Shown: piece after piece, positions 1 through 12,413 of the stretch
Layout: the number at the start of each line of letters is the position of its first letter
Position numbering within the stretch: the first letter of the stretch is position 1
Assembly: GCA_030035585.1 (NCBI GenBank)
Contig: CM057462.1
Location: 142,254,734-142,318,733, forward strand
Length of the DNA: 64,000 nt
Source: Dugong dugon
Lineage: Eukaryota > Chordata > Mammalia > Sirenia > Dugongidae
Direction: 5' to 3'
The notes under the pieces: generated by a model
What the model saw: the letters and a program-made list of their open reading frames with translations, nothing else
Told to the model about the DNA's origin: nothing
Database searches by the model: none
Position numbers and translations under genes: made by a program

Positions 1-688
1 GTTCCCACCGGTGTGGCTACGAGGTCTAGGGAAGTTGTTTCCAGGTGCTGAAGTACAGCCTGGCTAGATGTCATAGAGGTATCCAGTGCCAGCTATTCAG
101 GGGACAGGAAGAGAAGGAAGGTATAGAGAGATGAGAAACTGAATAATGAGGAAAAAGAAAAAAGTAAAAAGAGGCAAAAGAAAACAAAACAAATTAAAAA
201 AAAAAAGAACAAGAAAATCCCCCAAAAAACAGGGAAAAAAAAAAAAAAAACCCACAAAAAAAGAAATGCTCTCAAGGATCCCTCTGTGCATCTGTGCAAG
301 CTGAGGGGGTAAGTCCCAACCCGAGTTGCACTGCCTGGCCAAAAAAGGCTCCCAACTCGAGAAAAGAAAAAGAAAAAAACTAATAATTCAAAACAAACAA
401 AAAAAGCCCTGCGATCCCGCCAGCATGGCAGCACAGACCGGGAAGCAGTTCCACACTCAAATGGAACTCTGCAGTCCCTTAGGAAGAAGCAAAGATGGTG
501 CACAGAGCCAGGTATTTGAGCAAAAGGAGGGTGAGCTGGTGAAAGTTAAGGAAGAAATCAAAAGAAGCAGAAAAAAGCAACACCAACTCCCTGAGTGCCA
601 TTTGTTGGCTGCTGGTGTTGCTTTCTTCTGCTTCTTTTGAGTTCTTCCTTACCCCTCACCACCTCCCCCTCCTTTCACTCAAGTATGA
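1..688. other. Unassigned purine-rich stretch
   Basis: I do not recognise a gene or a named repeat here. The + strand is strongly A- and purine-rich (A runs around 190-260 and 360-410), with a less biased part around 280-340 and 420-520. Open frames in this stretch read as phenylalanine-rich low-complexity translations of the T-rich strand and are not believable proteins. It could be a LINE 5' UTR fragment, but I cannot show that. The right end holds a strong inverted repeat, listed separately, and the stretch stops where the ERV-L LTR begins. Confidence 0.4.
536..662. repeat. Hairpin-forming inverted repeat
   Basis: Arms 536-585 and 613-662 are reverse complements over 50 bases with about six mismatches, separated by a 27-base loop. 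The core AAGAAGCAGA of the left arm pairs with TCTGCTTCTT in the right arm, and both arms close on GCAACACCA/TGGTGTTGC. No TSD or family is recognised. It could be an inverted duplication, a foldback element, or a structured transcript. Confidence 0.7.
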
Positions 689-794
689 TGTCTTATACTG
701 GGTTATCTAGAGAAGCAAAACCAGTAAAGTATATAAAAAAAAATATATATCTATCATGGCCCAGTCAAGTTGACACACAATTTTAACTGTTACA
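689..794 (-). repeat. Shortened downstream LTR of the ERV-L element
   Basis: About 106 bp remain, carrying both outer ends of the LTR seen at 6275-6821 but lacking the middle. It marks the 3' end of the element because dUTPase-like sequence lies just inside it. Confidence 0.7.
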
Positions 795-3700
795 GCTCAT
801 GCCTTGTCCACTTGACACCTGTACATATCTCCCCAAACCATACGTAATTTCTGAATAAAGACCATTACAAAATCATACTTGCGCCTAACATGATACAACT
901 AACGCAGGTACTACTGAAAATGCACTAGCCCCATTTACATTTTATATTTGATAAATAAAGAAAACAAAAATATTTGATACACACATACAAAGCAGAAACA
1001 CTTATAACAATTACAGACTTCGTTTCTACAACTGGTCATGTGGTTGTAACTGATATTCAGAACTACCTTCTTCCACAATCCATTCTGTATTCCCTTTGTC
1101 CTCAGCAAGCACCTCAGCTTGTTGTGGTTCTTTGCCTGGTGGGATGACCCAAACCTTTATTCCTGAAGGGTCTGGGCCATTAGTAGTCATGTCGGAATTG
1201 GGTTGCTGTAGTTTTCCATTGACTTTAATCACAGGGCATGTTAGTACTAAGAGTCACTCTAAGGGATCTCCTGCATTCCTGAAATAGTCTTCTTTACATC
1301 CATTATGTAATATCAATCCAATTTCCTCTTGATAATCAGGATCAATCACACCAGCCAGTATGGTAACTCCCTTCTTTGCCTGTTGATGCAGAGGCATAAG
1401 GAGCCCAAAGTGGCCAGGTGGCATTCTTAGCTTCTAATTCAATGGAATCAGTGATGTGTCTCCAGTTAGAAGCATTCCTCCCTTTGGAACTAAGATCTCT
1501 AGATCCATAGAGTATAAGGTTGCAGGGACAGGAAGCAAAAATCTTCCAAGTGGGTAACTAGGAGTAATAGTGAGTGGTACCACTCCCATTTCCACCCCTT
1601 GATTCCTGGACCCATGAATTCTGTCTATGGGAGAAACACCACCATATGTTGGATGCTGGTTTAGAGCACATACAGCCTCCTGGAGAACATTACCCCAATC
1701 CTGCAAAGTATTGCCACCTAGCTGGCACCGTAATTGTGTCTTTAGGAGGTCATTCCATTGTTCTACCAAGCCAGTTGCTTCAGGATGATGGGAAACATGG
1801 TAACATCAGTGAATTCCATGAGCATGGACCCACTGCTGCACTTCAGTTGCTGTGAAGTGAGTCCCTTGATCAGAGGTAATGCTGTGTGGGATACCATGAA
1901 GGTAGATAAGACATTCCGTAAGCCCATGGATGGCAGTTTTGGCAGAAGCATTGTGTATAGGGAAGGCAAATGCATATCCAGAGTAAGTATCTATTCCAGT
2001 AAGGACAAAATGCTGCCTTTTCCATGATAGAAGCGGTCCAGTGTAATCAACTTGACACCAGGTTGCTGTCTGATCACCTCAAGGGATGTTGCCATATTGG
2101 GAACTCAGTGTTGGTTTCAGCAGTGGTTGTAGCCGAGTCAACCTTTGTGAGTGGAAGTCCATGTTGCTGGGCCCATGCATAACCTCCATCCCTGCCACCA
2201 TGGCAGCTTTGTTCATGAGTCCATTGGGCAATGACAGGCATAGCTCGGTAAAGAGGATGACTGGTTTCTACAGAACGTGTCATCCTATCCACTTGATTGT
2301 TAAAACCATCCTCTGCTGAGGTGACCCTTCGGCAAGCATTCACATGAGACACAAATGTCTTCACTTCTATGGCCTATTCTGAGAAGTCTGTACACATACA
2401 TCTTTCCCATAAATCTTTGCCTCCAATTTTCCAATCATGTTCCTTCCAAGTCCCTGACCATCAACCAAACCATTGGCTACAGCCAACAAATCAGTATACA
2501 ATTGCACATCTGGCCATTTCTCCTTCCAAGCAAAGTGTACAACCAGGTGTAGTGCTCAAAGTTCTGCCTGTTGGGAGGATTTCCCTCCACCACTGTCCTT
2601 CAGGGAGGTCCCAGAAAAGGGCTGTAGTGCTACCACTGTTCACTTTCAAGCGGAGCCTGCATATCGCACAGAACCGTCTGTAAACCAGGCATGAGTTTTC
2701 TCTTCTTCAGTATACTGATCATAAGAAACTCGTCATGAGGTCTTAGGTGCATACTGGGAGATGGAAGGTAATGTGACAGGAATGGAGACTATGGGCATTT
2801 GAGCCACTTCCTCATATGACTTACTTGTGCCTTCAGGTCCTGCTCAGGTTCAATCTCCTATATACCACTTCCATTTAATGACGGAGTGCTGTTGTGCACA
2901 TCCAACTTTATGCTCTGTGGATCAGACAACACGCAGTTCATGATGGCCAGCTCAGGCTGCATGGTGACTTGGTGTCCCATGATTAAGCATTCAGTCTCTA
3001 CTAAGGCCCAGTAACAAGCCGAAAGCTGTTACACAAAAGGAGAGTCGTTATCTGCAGAGGATGGTAGGGCTATGCTCCAAAATCATAAGGGTCTGCGATG
3101 TGATTCATTGTTAGGGGCTTGCCAAAGACTCCAAACAGCATCTCTATCTGACATGGCCACTTCAAGCACTATTGGATCAGCCAGATCATATGGCCCAAGT
3201 GGCAGAGTGGCTTGCGCAGCAGCCTGAAACCTGTTGCAGTCTTCTCTTGTTCTGGACCCCACTCAAAACTAGCAGCTTTTTGAGTCACTTGATAAATAGG
3301 CCAGAGTAGCACACCCAAATGAATAATATGTTGCCTCTAAAATCCAAACAGGCCCACTAGACATTGTGTCTCCTTTTCAGTTGTGGGAGCAGCCAGATGC
3401 AATAACTTATCCTTCTCTTTAGAAGGAATATCTCCACATGCCCCACACCATTGGACCCCTAGAAATTTCAGTGAGGTGGAAGGTGCCTGAATTTTTGTGG
3501 GATTAATTTACCACCCTCTAGCACACAAATTTTTTACCATTAAGTCCAGAGTCATTGGCACTTCTTCCTTACTAGGTCCAATCATCATAACGTCATCAAT
3601 GTAATGGATGTCTTGTGGAAGGCAAAGGCTATCAAGGACCCTGTGGACTAAATTATGGCATAGGGTTGGAGAGTTGATGTAGCCCTGATGTTGGCAACTT

Positions 3701-6274
3701 AAGGTGTATTTTTGGCCTTGACAGCTAAAGGCAAACTGCTTCTGATGGTCCTTCTAAATGGGTATGAAGAAAAAGGCATTAGCAAGATCAGTAGTTGTAT
3801 ACCACGTACCAGGAGATGTCTTAATTTGTTCAAGCAAGGAAACTACATCTGGAACAGCAGCTGCAACTGAAGTCACCTCCTGGTTAAATTTTCGATATTC
3901 CACTGTCATTCTCCAAGATCCATCTGTTTTTGCATAGGCCAAATAGGCAAGTTGAATGGGGAGGTGGTGGGAATCACCACCCCTGCATCCTACAAGTTCT
4001 TGATGGTGACAGTAATCTCTGCAATCCTTCCAGGAATGTAGTATTGCTTTTGGTTCACTATTTTCCTAGGTAGGTGCAGTTCTGATGGCTTCCACTTGGC
4101 TTTTCCTACCTTAATAGCCCTTAGTCCACTTGTCGGAGATCCAATGTGTGGGTTCTGCCAGTTGTTGAGTATATCTCTTTCAATTATGCATTCTGAAACT
4201 GGGGAAATCACTACAGGATGGGTTCGGGGACTCACTGGTCCTACTGTGAGACAGACATGAGCCAAGACTCCATTAATAAACCGACCTCCATATGCCCCCA
4301 CTTTGGTGGGCCACGGTGATGTTTTGGGTCTCATGGAATTCGTTCAGAGACAGTACCCAGTAATCCCTGAACAGTCTGATTATTTCCTTTTCCCCAGTGA
4401 ACAGTCACTCTCATAAAAGGCTGTATATCCCTTTGGGGAAGGCTGAGAGAGAGATTAACAGTATAAATTTTTTAGCAGTGTATTGGAGTCCTTCTTCAAG
4501 GGGACCTGGCTTCCCCTTCATTCAGGCAGTTGTGGATCTTTAAATTTGCTCAAGTCTGGGAATCGAATGAGGGGCCATGACTCTATTCTGGTGATTCGAG
4601 TTAGACTGCTGTTCACCTGACTTAGAATTCATCCATTTATACAGATCAAGTAAATATTTAGTAGATTTCCTATCTATTTCACTCAGTAGCCAAGGCATAA
4701 GTCCATATGAGCCAGACTATTCTGATTACTGCTTTGACTCCACTGTCCATTACTGTATCCACGCCCACCTTGTCTTTGTGGATTGAGTGCAGCTACTTGG
4801 CCTGTACTACCAAGGGGTCCAATCAGCCCCATTGTGGTCAGGTATCTTAATTCAGTTAAGGCAGTTCCCACTGTCAAATCTGATTTACATAAAATAGCAA
4901 TCACAGCAGTCTTCAAGGAAGCTAGAACTCCCTCCACAAATTTGTTCCTCACAGTTGTGGTAAAAGGTATGTCCTCTGGGTATTACATATGTGGATCTGC
5001 GGGTCTAACCTGAAAAATCCACTCTAGCATACTAATTTCCCTAAACCTTTGGATACCTTCTTTTACAGTGTACCAACGCAGGTCTGGTACTTCAACTTGA
5101 TTTAGAGTAGGCCACTGCGTAACCCATGCTTCAGCAATCCAACCAAATAAACTATTAGATCCTTTCCTAACTTCTTGAGCTGAGACACTAAATGAAGAAT
5201 CTGTGCTTAGTGGATCCATATCAATAAACTCAGACTGATCTATCTTTATATTCCTTGCACCATTATCGTACAACCTAATAGTCATTCCCACACATATTCC
5301 TTAGGTTTCTGTTTGTACATATTAGAAAAGTCAAGTAGTTTTTTTGGAGTGTAGTGTACCTCCTCTTGGGCCACACTTTGTACTTCACCTTTTGGGGCTT
5401 GCTGGGACTTAAGTCTAGTTATAAGTCTAGAAGGCAGATTCGGTAATGTGGAATTGTCTTGAGAACATTCTGTATTATCTTGTAAAGCATCTGCCTCAGG
5501 AGATACCCCAGGCAGTGATTCAGGCAAGGGCTTTTTAGAGGCCTCTGGGCTAATCTCATTAGATGGGAGTGGAGGGGCTAATGGTTTTACTGGACAGGGT
5601 GATTCAGCAGACAAACATGGAGTAAGTAATCTTTTCAGAGGGGGGTGACAGGTCTGGTTCTGTTGGTGGGAGTCATTCACCAGAATTTAGGGGCCCAGTG
5701 TCTCCAGCTTCCTGAATATCTGCCCATATGTCCCCATCCCAAGTTTCAGGATCCCATTTCTTCCCAATCGATGCCCACATTTTAACTTCAGATACCTCTC
5801 TCCCAGGTTGGCAGTTGAGTTGGCATTGTCGTTCAGCCACTCTTACCATAAAACCCTGGGTTTGGTTTTCACAATATCAGCTGTGTTACTGCAAGAAATG
5901 AGACTTCCTTTCAAAGTACAAGTGGAAACTCTGAGGTCATTTATTCGGCACTTGAGCTTTTTTTCTGAAGCCCTGAGTACATTTGTTTCTTTCACCAGTT
6001 TTTCTAGCGAAAGTATGACCAACCAATTAACTTCCTTATACTTCTCATTCTGACAAAATTGTAGAAAGATATCACATAGGCTTTCGCCAATATCTAATCT
6101 ATTGGTGCTGATATTTTTCTTATTGAATTGCCACCTCACACCATGGATTATCAGTGCTGTCTTTACTACTGGAAGCAGAGTCATTAACAGCTTTAAGATT
6201 AACCAGACTTGAGAACCAATTTAGAAAACTCATCCTCACAATTTTGTTTCCCTAGAACCACTCTGGGTACCAAA

Positions 6275-6821
6275 TGTCTTAGGCCGGGTTCTCTATAGAA
6301 GCAAAACCAGTAATGCATGCATGTAAGTATATGTATATATCAAGGAAACGGCTCACATGGTTGTATAGGCTGGAATGTCCCAAATCCATGGGTCAGGATA
6401 GAGGCTTCCCCTGATGCATATAACCTCAGGGGATGACAAACCCAAGATAGGTAGGTTGGAGAGCATGGCTTTTGCTCACTGGCTGTGAAGACTCACAAAT
6501 CCTAAAGATGAACAGGCAAGACCGCAGGTAAGCTGCTAGCTCAAGTCCCAAGAACAAGAGGCCAGATGAATAGGAGTCAGCTGCAGGATCCAGAATGAGC
6601 AAAAGCCCACAAGTCTTGCCAGAATATCCACTTATATTCAATGCAGGCCACACACCGAAGGAAAATCCCTGTTAACTGATTGGCTACTCACAGTAGATCC
6701 CATCATGGAGGTGATCACATAATACCAAATCTCATCATGGAAATGATCACACCATCATATGACTATCAAACTACTGAGCATCATGGCTCAGCCAAGTTGA
6801 CACACAACCTTAACCATCACA
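6275..6821 (-). repeat. Upstream LTR of the ERV-L element
   Basis: The sequence begins TGTCTTAGGCC and ends CCATCACA on the + strand, so it has TG...CA ends, about 547 bp. The outer ends match the shortened copy at 689-794 (shared GAAGCAAAACCAGTAA near one end and AAGTTGACACACAA near the other), which identifies the pair as LTRs. No clear 5-bp TSD was found around the whole element. Confidence 0.75.
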
Positions 6822-6960
6822 CAGGGGGTCTCACCTCAAGATTCTGATTTAATTTTACTGGGGAGTTACCTTAGCATAAGGATGTTTTAAAGCAATTCAG
6901 TTGATTTTTATGCTCAACCAAGACTGATAATCACTGAATTAGATGTTTATATCACATAGC

Positions 6961-8138
6961 TGGAGGAAGGACCTGGTGATCTACTTCTAAAAAAAATTGG
7001 CCAGTGGAAAAATTCAAGCCTCAAGTAGCAATAGTGAAGAGTTCTATGGGTAAAACACTGAACGATGAAGGAATCATCAAAAGACAATGTAAAGAATACA
7101 GAGATACTGTACCAAAAAATCAGTTAAGGTTTAATCACTTCAGGAGGTAGCATATGATCAAGAACTTATGGTACTGAAGGAAGAGGTCCAAGCTGCACTG
7201 AGGGCATTGGCGAAAAACAAGGTTCCAGGAACTGACGGAATACCAAGTGAGAAGTTTCACAAAAGAATGCAATGGTGGATGTGCTCACTCGTCTATGCCA
7301 AGAAATTTGGAAGACAGGTCCCTGGCCAATCGACTGGAAGAGAGCCATATTTATAGCCATTCCAAAGAAAGGTCATCAATCCAACAGAATGTAGAAATTA
7401 CTGAACAGTATTGATATCACACACAAGTAAAATTTTGCTGAAGATAATTCAAAAGCGATTGCAGCAGTATATCAACAGGTAACTGCCAGAAATTCAAGCC
7501 AGATTCAGGAGAGGACATGGAATGAGGGATATCATCGCTGATGTCAGATGGATCCTGGCTGAGAGCAGAGAATATCGGAAAGATGTTTACCTGTGTTTTA
7601 TTGACTATGCAAACACATTTGGCTGTGTGCATCATAACAAATTGTGGATAACGTTGCTAAGAATGGGAATTCTGGAAAACTTAATTGTGCTTACGAGGAA
7701 CTTCATTCTACTTGGATCCACAATCAATGCCCATGGAAGCAACAGTCAAGAAATCAAATGATGTATTGCATTGGGAAAATCTGCTGCAAAAGACCTCTAT
7801 AAAATCTTAGAAAGCAAAGAAGTCACCTTGAAGACTGAAGTGTGCCTGTCCCAATCCATGGTGTTTTCAATCACTTCATACACATGTGAAAGCTAGAGAA
7901 GGAATAAGGCAGATTGAAGAAGAATTGACACCTTTGTATTGTGGTGTTGGTGAAGAATATTGAATATACCACGGACTGCTAAAAGAAGGAAAAAATCTGT
8001 CTTGGAAGGAGTACAGCTAGAATGCCCCTTAGAGGCAAGGATGGTGAGACTTCGTCTATCATACTTTGGACATGTTATTAGGAGGAACCAGTCTCTGGTC
8101 TCTGGCACTTAACAACAACAACAACAATAACAACAACA
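6961..8138 (+). mobile_element. RTE/BovB-type LINE, internally deleted
   Basis: This is an RTE-clade non-LTR retrotransposon copy. A short 5' piece (GGACCTGGTGATCTACTTCT, 6970-6989) is followed directly by reverse-transcriptase sequence. Translated fragments include LKEEVQAALRALAKNK at 7171 and RDIIADVRWILAESREY at 7525, which match the RT fingers/palm of RTE elements in this window (compare 53800-54280). The segment between about 7680 and 7690 jumps from the FADYAN-like RT region to the C-terminal part, so the YADD catalytic region is missing. The copy ends in the family tail, CACTTAACAACAACAAC (8106-8138). Frame changes and deletions make it dead. Confidence 0.85.
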
Positions 8139-8466
8139 GGATATAAATCAATTTTACATAAGAAAAAGATTTTTTTTACAAGTTATTAAGGTTTACTAAT
8201 TTTTCCAGATAGGTAGCTACTGTGTCAATGAAGAGAAAAGCACATTTATTTGTGACTTTACCAAGAGCTGTTTAACATTTCAGAAAATTACGCCGCTTGT
8301 GCAAAGCAATAGAGTGCCAGCCAAGTTAATTGTCATTCAGATCAGGGCTCTAATCCTGCCTTGAATCTAGCATACTGGGTAGAAAAAATTATTTTTTATG
8401 ATTCTCTGCAAAACATGGACACACTTTGGGTAAAAGTCCAGGCTTAAATTCAGTGAGCATGCCATG

Positions 8467-8740
8467 TGGTTGCTGTTAGGTGCCATCGAGTTGGTTCTGA
8501 CTCGTAGCTACCCTATGTACAATTGAACAAACACTGCCTCATCCTGCACCATCCTCACAATCATTGCTATGCTTGATCCTATCATGCAGCCGGTGTGTCA
8601 ATCCATCTCATTGAGGGTCTTCCTCTTTTTCACTGACCTTCTACTTTACCAAGCATGATGTCCTTCTCCAGGGACTGCTCCCTCCTGATAACATATTCAA
8701 AGTATGTGAGACAAAATCTCGCCATCCTTCCTTCTAGATA
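8467..8740 (-). mobile_element. RTE LINE 3' end fragment
   Basis: Antisense copy of the RTE 3' end. GTTAGGTGCCATCGAGTTGG near 8477 is the reverse complement of the family tail, and GAGGGTCTTCCTCTTTTTCA at 8613 is the reverse of the C-terminal coding end (KKRKTL). 5'-truncated at about 8740, the usual form for this LINE. Confidence 0.85.
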
Positions 8741-9818
8741 CTGGATATATGACAATAAGCATAGATACCAGCAATACTGAATGACATCCTATGTAAAAGA
8801 CTCAACTCTGGGGTTCAGAAGGATCAGATAAGATTAACATTGTATAGAATTATCAGGAAAGCCTCATGGAGAAAGTGAGACTTGAATGGCACTAGATTTT
8901 ATGGAATTTAGTTAGGCAGAGTAGGTGTTAAAAACAAAGATGACAAGGGGGAAGGAGGAGATCATACAAAACTAGAGAGTAAGTATCAAAAATACAGTTT
9001 AGGCCCACATTTGTAATTAAGAATCATAAACATCTAGTCTTATGCAGAAAAAAATTATACAACCTAAAAAATTATTTTAAATAAAATTTTGTCCTCTAAT
9101 AAAGATTTTTCATTAGAGTCATTTACTTCCATGTTGCATAATTCCAGTAGGAAATATTTATGCTGTATTTTGTGTGTATGTTGCTTCCTGAAGTTGTGCA
9201 AAATAGAAGCCATTTGTAGAGTACTATCTGGGGTAAAGATTACTTTACACTAGTTCTGCCTCTTAACAGGATGGTTCTGTTTGAACATTCAATGGAAAAC
9301 TATGTGTATCTCATCTATTCATTTCACATACACTTTGTCACAAGGAATATTCAGTCATTAATTTCAAGCCTTAATCATTTAAACCTTTGGAATTGATTGA
9401 AAATAGAGGTCAGAGTGAAGGGAAGATATGTATTAACCTGTAGAATGCTAATACATTTGACTGAATACATGAAGAATTGGACAGACTTTGAATTGCATTT
9501 GATCAAGAGGGTAATGTAGTGTTCCTTGGCTTAAGCATGCTTCAGATCCAATACATTCACCTTAGAATGTTTTACATTACTTCCCTAGGCAAGGGCATAT
9601 ATATGTTAAATGGTGTGCATATCGGGTGGGAATGGCGGAGGAAGCTAAGAATTGACAAGAGCAAGTTCAGCAAAGACAGAAGAAGATCTGGTTATAGGGT
9701 TCCTGAGTTACTTTTGCCTCTTTTTCAGAGCAAGGGAACTGCATACATAGTATGCCTGTCCTTTCCACCCAGGCTTGCTCCTCCTCTGAGCCATTTAGAG
9801 CTCAGTACTGAAGATAGG
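8741..9818. other. Unassigned AT-rich stretch
   Basis: No gene or repeat family recognised. A 108-codon open frame at 9519-9845 has no recognisable domain and runs into the next SINE, so I treat it as chance. Confidence 0.4.
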
Positions 9819-10063
9819 GAGTCCTTGGGTGGGGCAAACGATTAACACTTTCTGCTGCTAACTGAAAGGTTTGAGGTTCCAGTCCACTCAGAGGCACCTT
9901 GGAAGAAAGGCCTGGTGATCTGCTTCTGAAAATCAACCAATGAAAATTCTATGGATCACAATGGACTGGGGATGGCACAGAACTGGGCAGTGTTTAGATC
10001 CATTGTGTATGGGGTTGCCATGAGTTGGGGGCCTGCTCAATGGCAGCTAACAACAATAATTGT
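9819..10063 (+). mobile_element. AfroSINE-type SINE (RTE-tailed form)
   Basis: The head reads GAGTCCTTGGGTGGGGCAAA. The middle (GGCCTGGTGATCTGCTTCTG) resembles the RTE 5' region and the 3' end (GGGTTGCCATGAGTTGGGGG followed by GCTAACAACAATAA) resembles the RTE 3' tail. The shared tail suggests the SINE is moved by the RTE machinery. Diverged copy. Confidence 0.8.
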
Positions 10064-10090
10064 AGACGCAAACTTATTTTTTACAGTCTA

Positions 10091-10538
10091 TGTAACCTGA
10101 CCGTATGAATGCCAGTAAATTTCCATTAGTCCTCAAAGTAGCCCAAGCCAGATTTGGCCCGATCCATGTGCGCAGAAGGGCCAGCTGTGACCATTAACTG
10201 GCCTCAACAGAGGATGCAGCAACAGGAGAAATGAATCAGAAGGAAAATCATCACCCAAAGCAAGAGGTCTGACAAGAACCGCATCACCTCCTGTTTCCGG
10301 GCCGCCTTATAGAATTTTCCCTCCACAGTATGTCTGTGCAGTTGCCATCTTGCTGCCCAATTTGTGTATAAGCCCTGCTTCCCCGTAGCTCAAGGAGCCA
10401 GATTTGAGGAATTTCCTCCCAGCTCCTTGCTCTGCACATTGCAATAAAATTACTTTCTCTTTCTCAAAAACCGGTGTCCAGATAATTGGCAAGTCTGAGT
10501 GCACTGGACAAGGTCCCACCTTCCCGGGTTTGGTAACA
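10091..10538 (+). mobile_element. Solo LTR, class I (ERV1-like) fossil
   Basis: TG...CA ends (TGTAACCTGACC to TTTGGTAACA), about 448 bp, flanked by a perfect 4-bp TSD TCTA (10087-10090 and 10539-10542), the TSD length of gamma-type ERVs. A TATA-like CTTATAGAAT (10306) and a poly-A signal AATAAA (10443) lie in the expected order. No internal region is next to it, so this is a solo LTR left by recombination. Confidence 0.75.
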
Positions 10539-10836
10539 TCTAGAGATTCTTCTACAGTTTGAATTTGTTTGGTGATTCCCTAAAATATGGAGCCTGATGA
10601 AAATGAGATTTATTGATAGATTCATCTTCCCCTTAATTTCCATGCATGCAGAGTAAGCCCTGAATCAAATTTTATACCATAAAATATTGCACTGAAATTC
10701 TGATTAGATAAAACTTACCAGTTATGCTTTACTTATATTGCTTAACTGATTGTAAGTTGTTGATAGTAATCTTCTAAACAATTCCCATCAAGTTTACAAA
10801 CTTAAGCAACCTTATAAATTCAGCTTTTAATAAGGT

Positions 10837-11311
10837 TGTTATGGATTGAGTTGTTTCCTCCCAAAAGATATGCTGAAGTCTTAAGCCCTGGTACCTGTGA
10901 ATGTAAACTTGTTTGAAATAAGGATCTTTGAAGATGCTATTAGTTAAGTTAACATCAGGTCATACTGGGATAGAGTGGACCCTAATCTAACATGAGTGAT
11001 GTTCTTGTAAAAGCAAAAGAGATACAGCAATTGAGAAACACACAGGGAATATGATCATGTGAATACCGAAGCAGAAACTGGAGTGATGCATCCATAAGCC
11101 AAGAAATGCCAAGGATAGCCAGGAATACCCAGAAACTTGGAAGAGGAAAAGAGAGATCTTCCCTTACAGGTTTCATAGAGACACCTGTAAGCAGAGCTGA
11201 CACCTTGATTTCACACTTCCAGCCTTCAGAAGTGTAAAAAAATAAATTTCTGTTGTTTTAAGCCACCCTATTTGTAGTACTTTGTTATGGCAGCCCTAAG
11301 AAATTAATACA
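10837..11311 (+). mobile_element. Solo LTR, MaLR/MLT1-like fossil
   Basis: Starts TGTTATGGATTGAGTTG and ends AAATTAATACA. The 3' part has AAATAAATTTCTGTTGTTTT followed by AAGCCACCC, the pattern of mammalian MaLR (ERVL-MaLR) LTRs around the poly-A signal. About 475 bp. It is older and more diverged than the afrotherian LTR copies at 15509, 18648, 37799, 45251 and 62795, though the ends are alike. Confidence 0.65.
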
Positions 11312-12141
11312 AGTGTGCTTCTGCCATCTCTTTTGATCAATCTTGGTGAAACTAATTAGACTGACTACATTCTTTTTATTTTTTTATTGTAGTGAAAGTA
11401 TACCCAACACAACAGTCTCCAATTCAACATTTCCACATGTATATTTCAGTGACATTGATTGCATTCTTCATGCTGTCCAGTCATTATTGATATCCTTTTC
11501 CAAAATATTCCACCACCATTAGCATAAACTCAATGCTCCCTAAGCAAAAACTCCCCCTTTCCTCCCCTGTCTCACTCCTTGTAACCACTAATAATCTTTG
11601 GTTTCTATATATTTGCTTATTTCATACAAGTGAGATCATACAGTATCTGTCCTTTTGCAACTGACTTATTTTGCTCAGCATAATGTTTTTAAGGTTCATC
11701 CAAGTTGTAGCATGCATTAGGACTTAATTTCTTTTTATGGCTGAAAAATATTCCATTGTATGTATATACCACATTTTGTTAATGTACTTATCTGTTGATG
11801 GGCATTTCAATTGTTTCTGCATTTTGTCTATGGTCAAAAGTGCTACATGAATATTAGCATACAAGTTTCTGTTTGTGCTCTTGCTTTCACTTGTTCTGGG
11901 TGTATACCTAGGATTGGAATTACTAGGTCATATGATAGTTCTATTTTCAACTTTTTGAAGAACTGCCAAACTGTTTTCCACAGTGGCTGTACCATTTTGC
12001 ATTCTCATCAGCAATGAATGAAGGTTCCAGTTTCTCCATACCTTCAACAACACTTGATGTTTTCTGTTTTTCTGATCTTTGCCATTCTAATGGGGGTGAG
12101 TTGATATCTCACTGTGGTTTTAATTTGCATCTCCCCAAAGG

Positions 12142-12200
12142 CTAGGGTCCCTGTGAATCAGAATCGATATTCTATGGCAACAGGTTTGTTTGTTTTTAAA
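12142..12200 (+). mobile_element. AfroSINE 3' fragment
   Basis: Only the 3' part is present: AGGGTCCCTGTGAATCAGAA followed by the TGGCAACAGG and GTTTGTTTG tail. 5'-truncated and inserted in the old L1. Confidence 0.65.
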
Positions 12201-12212
12201 TGATTAATGCTG

Positions 12213-12413
12213 AAGCCCTGGTGGCACAGTGATTAAGTGCTCAGCTACTAACCCAAAGGTTGTCGTTTGGAACCCACCAGCTGCTCTGGGGGGGAAAGAC
12301 ATGGCAATCTGCTTCCATAAATATTACACCATAGAAAACCCTATGGGGCAGTTCTACCCTGCCATACAGGATCACTGTGAGTCTACATGATCCCACTGCA
12401 TCCAACAACAACA
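12213..12413 (+). mobile_element. AfroSINE, full length
   Basis: Head AGCCCTGGTGGCACAGTGAT, then tRNA-like box AACCCAAAGG, CCCTATGGGGCAGTTCTACC and a CAACAACAACAA tail. Flanked by AATGATTAATG (left, about 12199) and AATGGCTAATG (right), a likely degraded TSD, so it inserted into the old L1 next to the earlier SINE fragment. Confidence 0.85.

Larger units (their letters stand above)
689..6821 (-). mobile_element. ERV-L type endogenous retrovirus, fossil
   Basis: This is an old class III (ERV-L) provirus on the minus strand. LTR ends of TG...CA form lie at 6275-6821 (upstream LTR) and 689-794 (downstream LTR, much shortened). A primer-binding-like TGGTACCCAGAGTGG lies just inside the upstream LTR. 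Reading leftwards from there come gag-like sequence (about 5700-4600), protease-like (about 4330-4000), reverse transcriptase and RNase H (about 3950-2370), integrase (about 2360-1430) and dUTPase-like sequence (about 1430-1030). A dUTPase after integrase and the lack of a visible env gene are typical of ERV-L. It is broken in many places and not functional. Age is probably early placental or early afrotherian; with one LTR shortened I cannot date it from LTR divergence. Confidence 0.85.

Noticed and set aside
93-503. Antisense 136-codon open frame rich in phenylalanine
   Set aside because: It is the translation of T-rich low-complexity DNA, with no domain and no gene context.
12213-12413. 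tRNA gene suggested by the tRNA-like head of the SINEs
   Set aside because: The box A/B-like parts belong to a dispersed SINE, and no intact cloverleaf or 3' acceptor stem is present.
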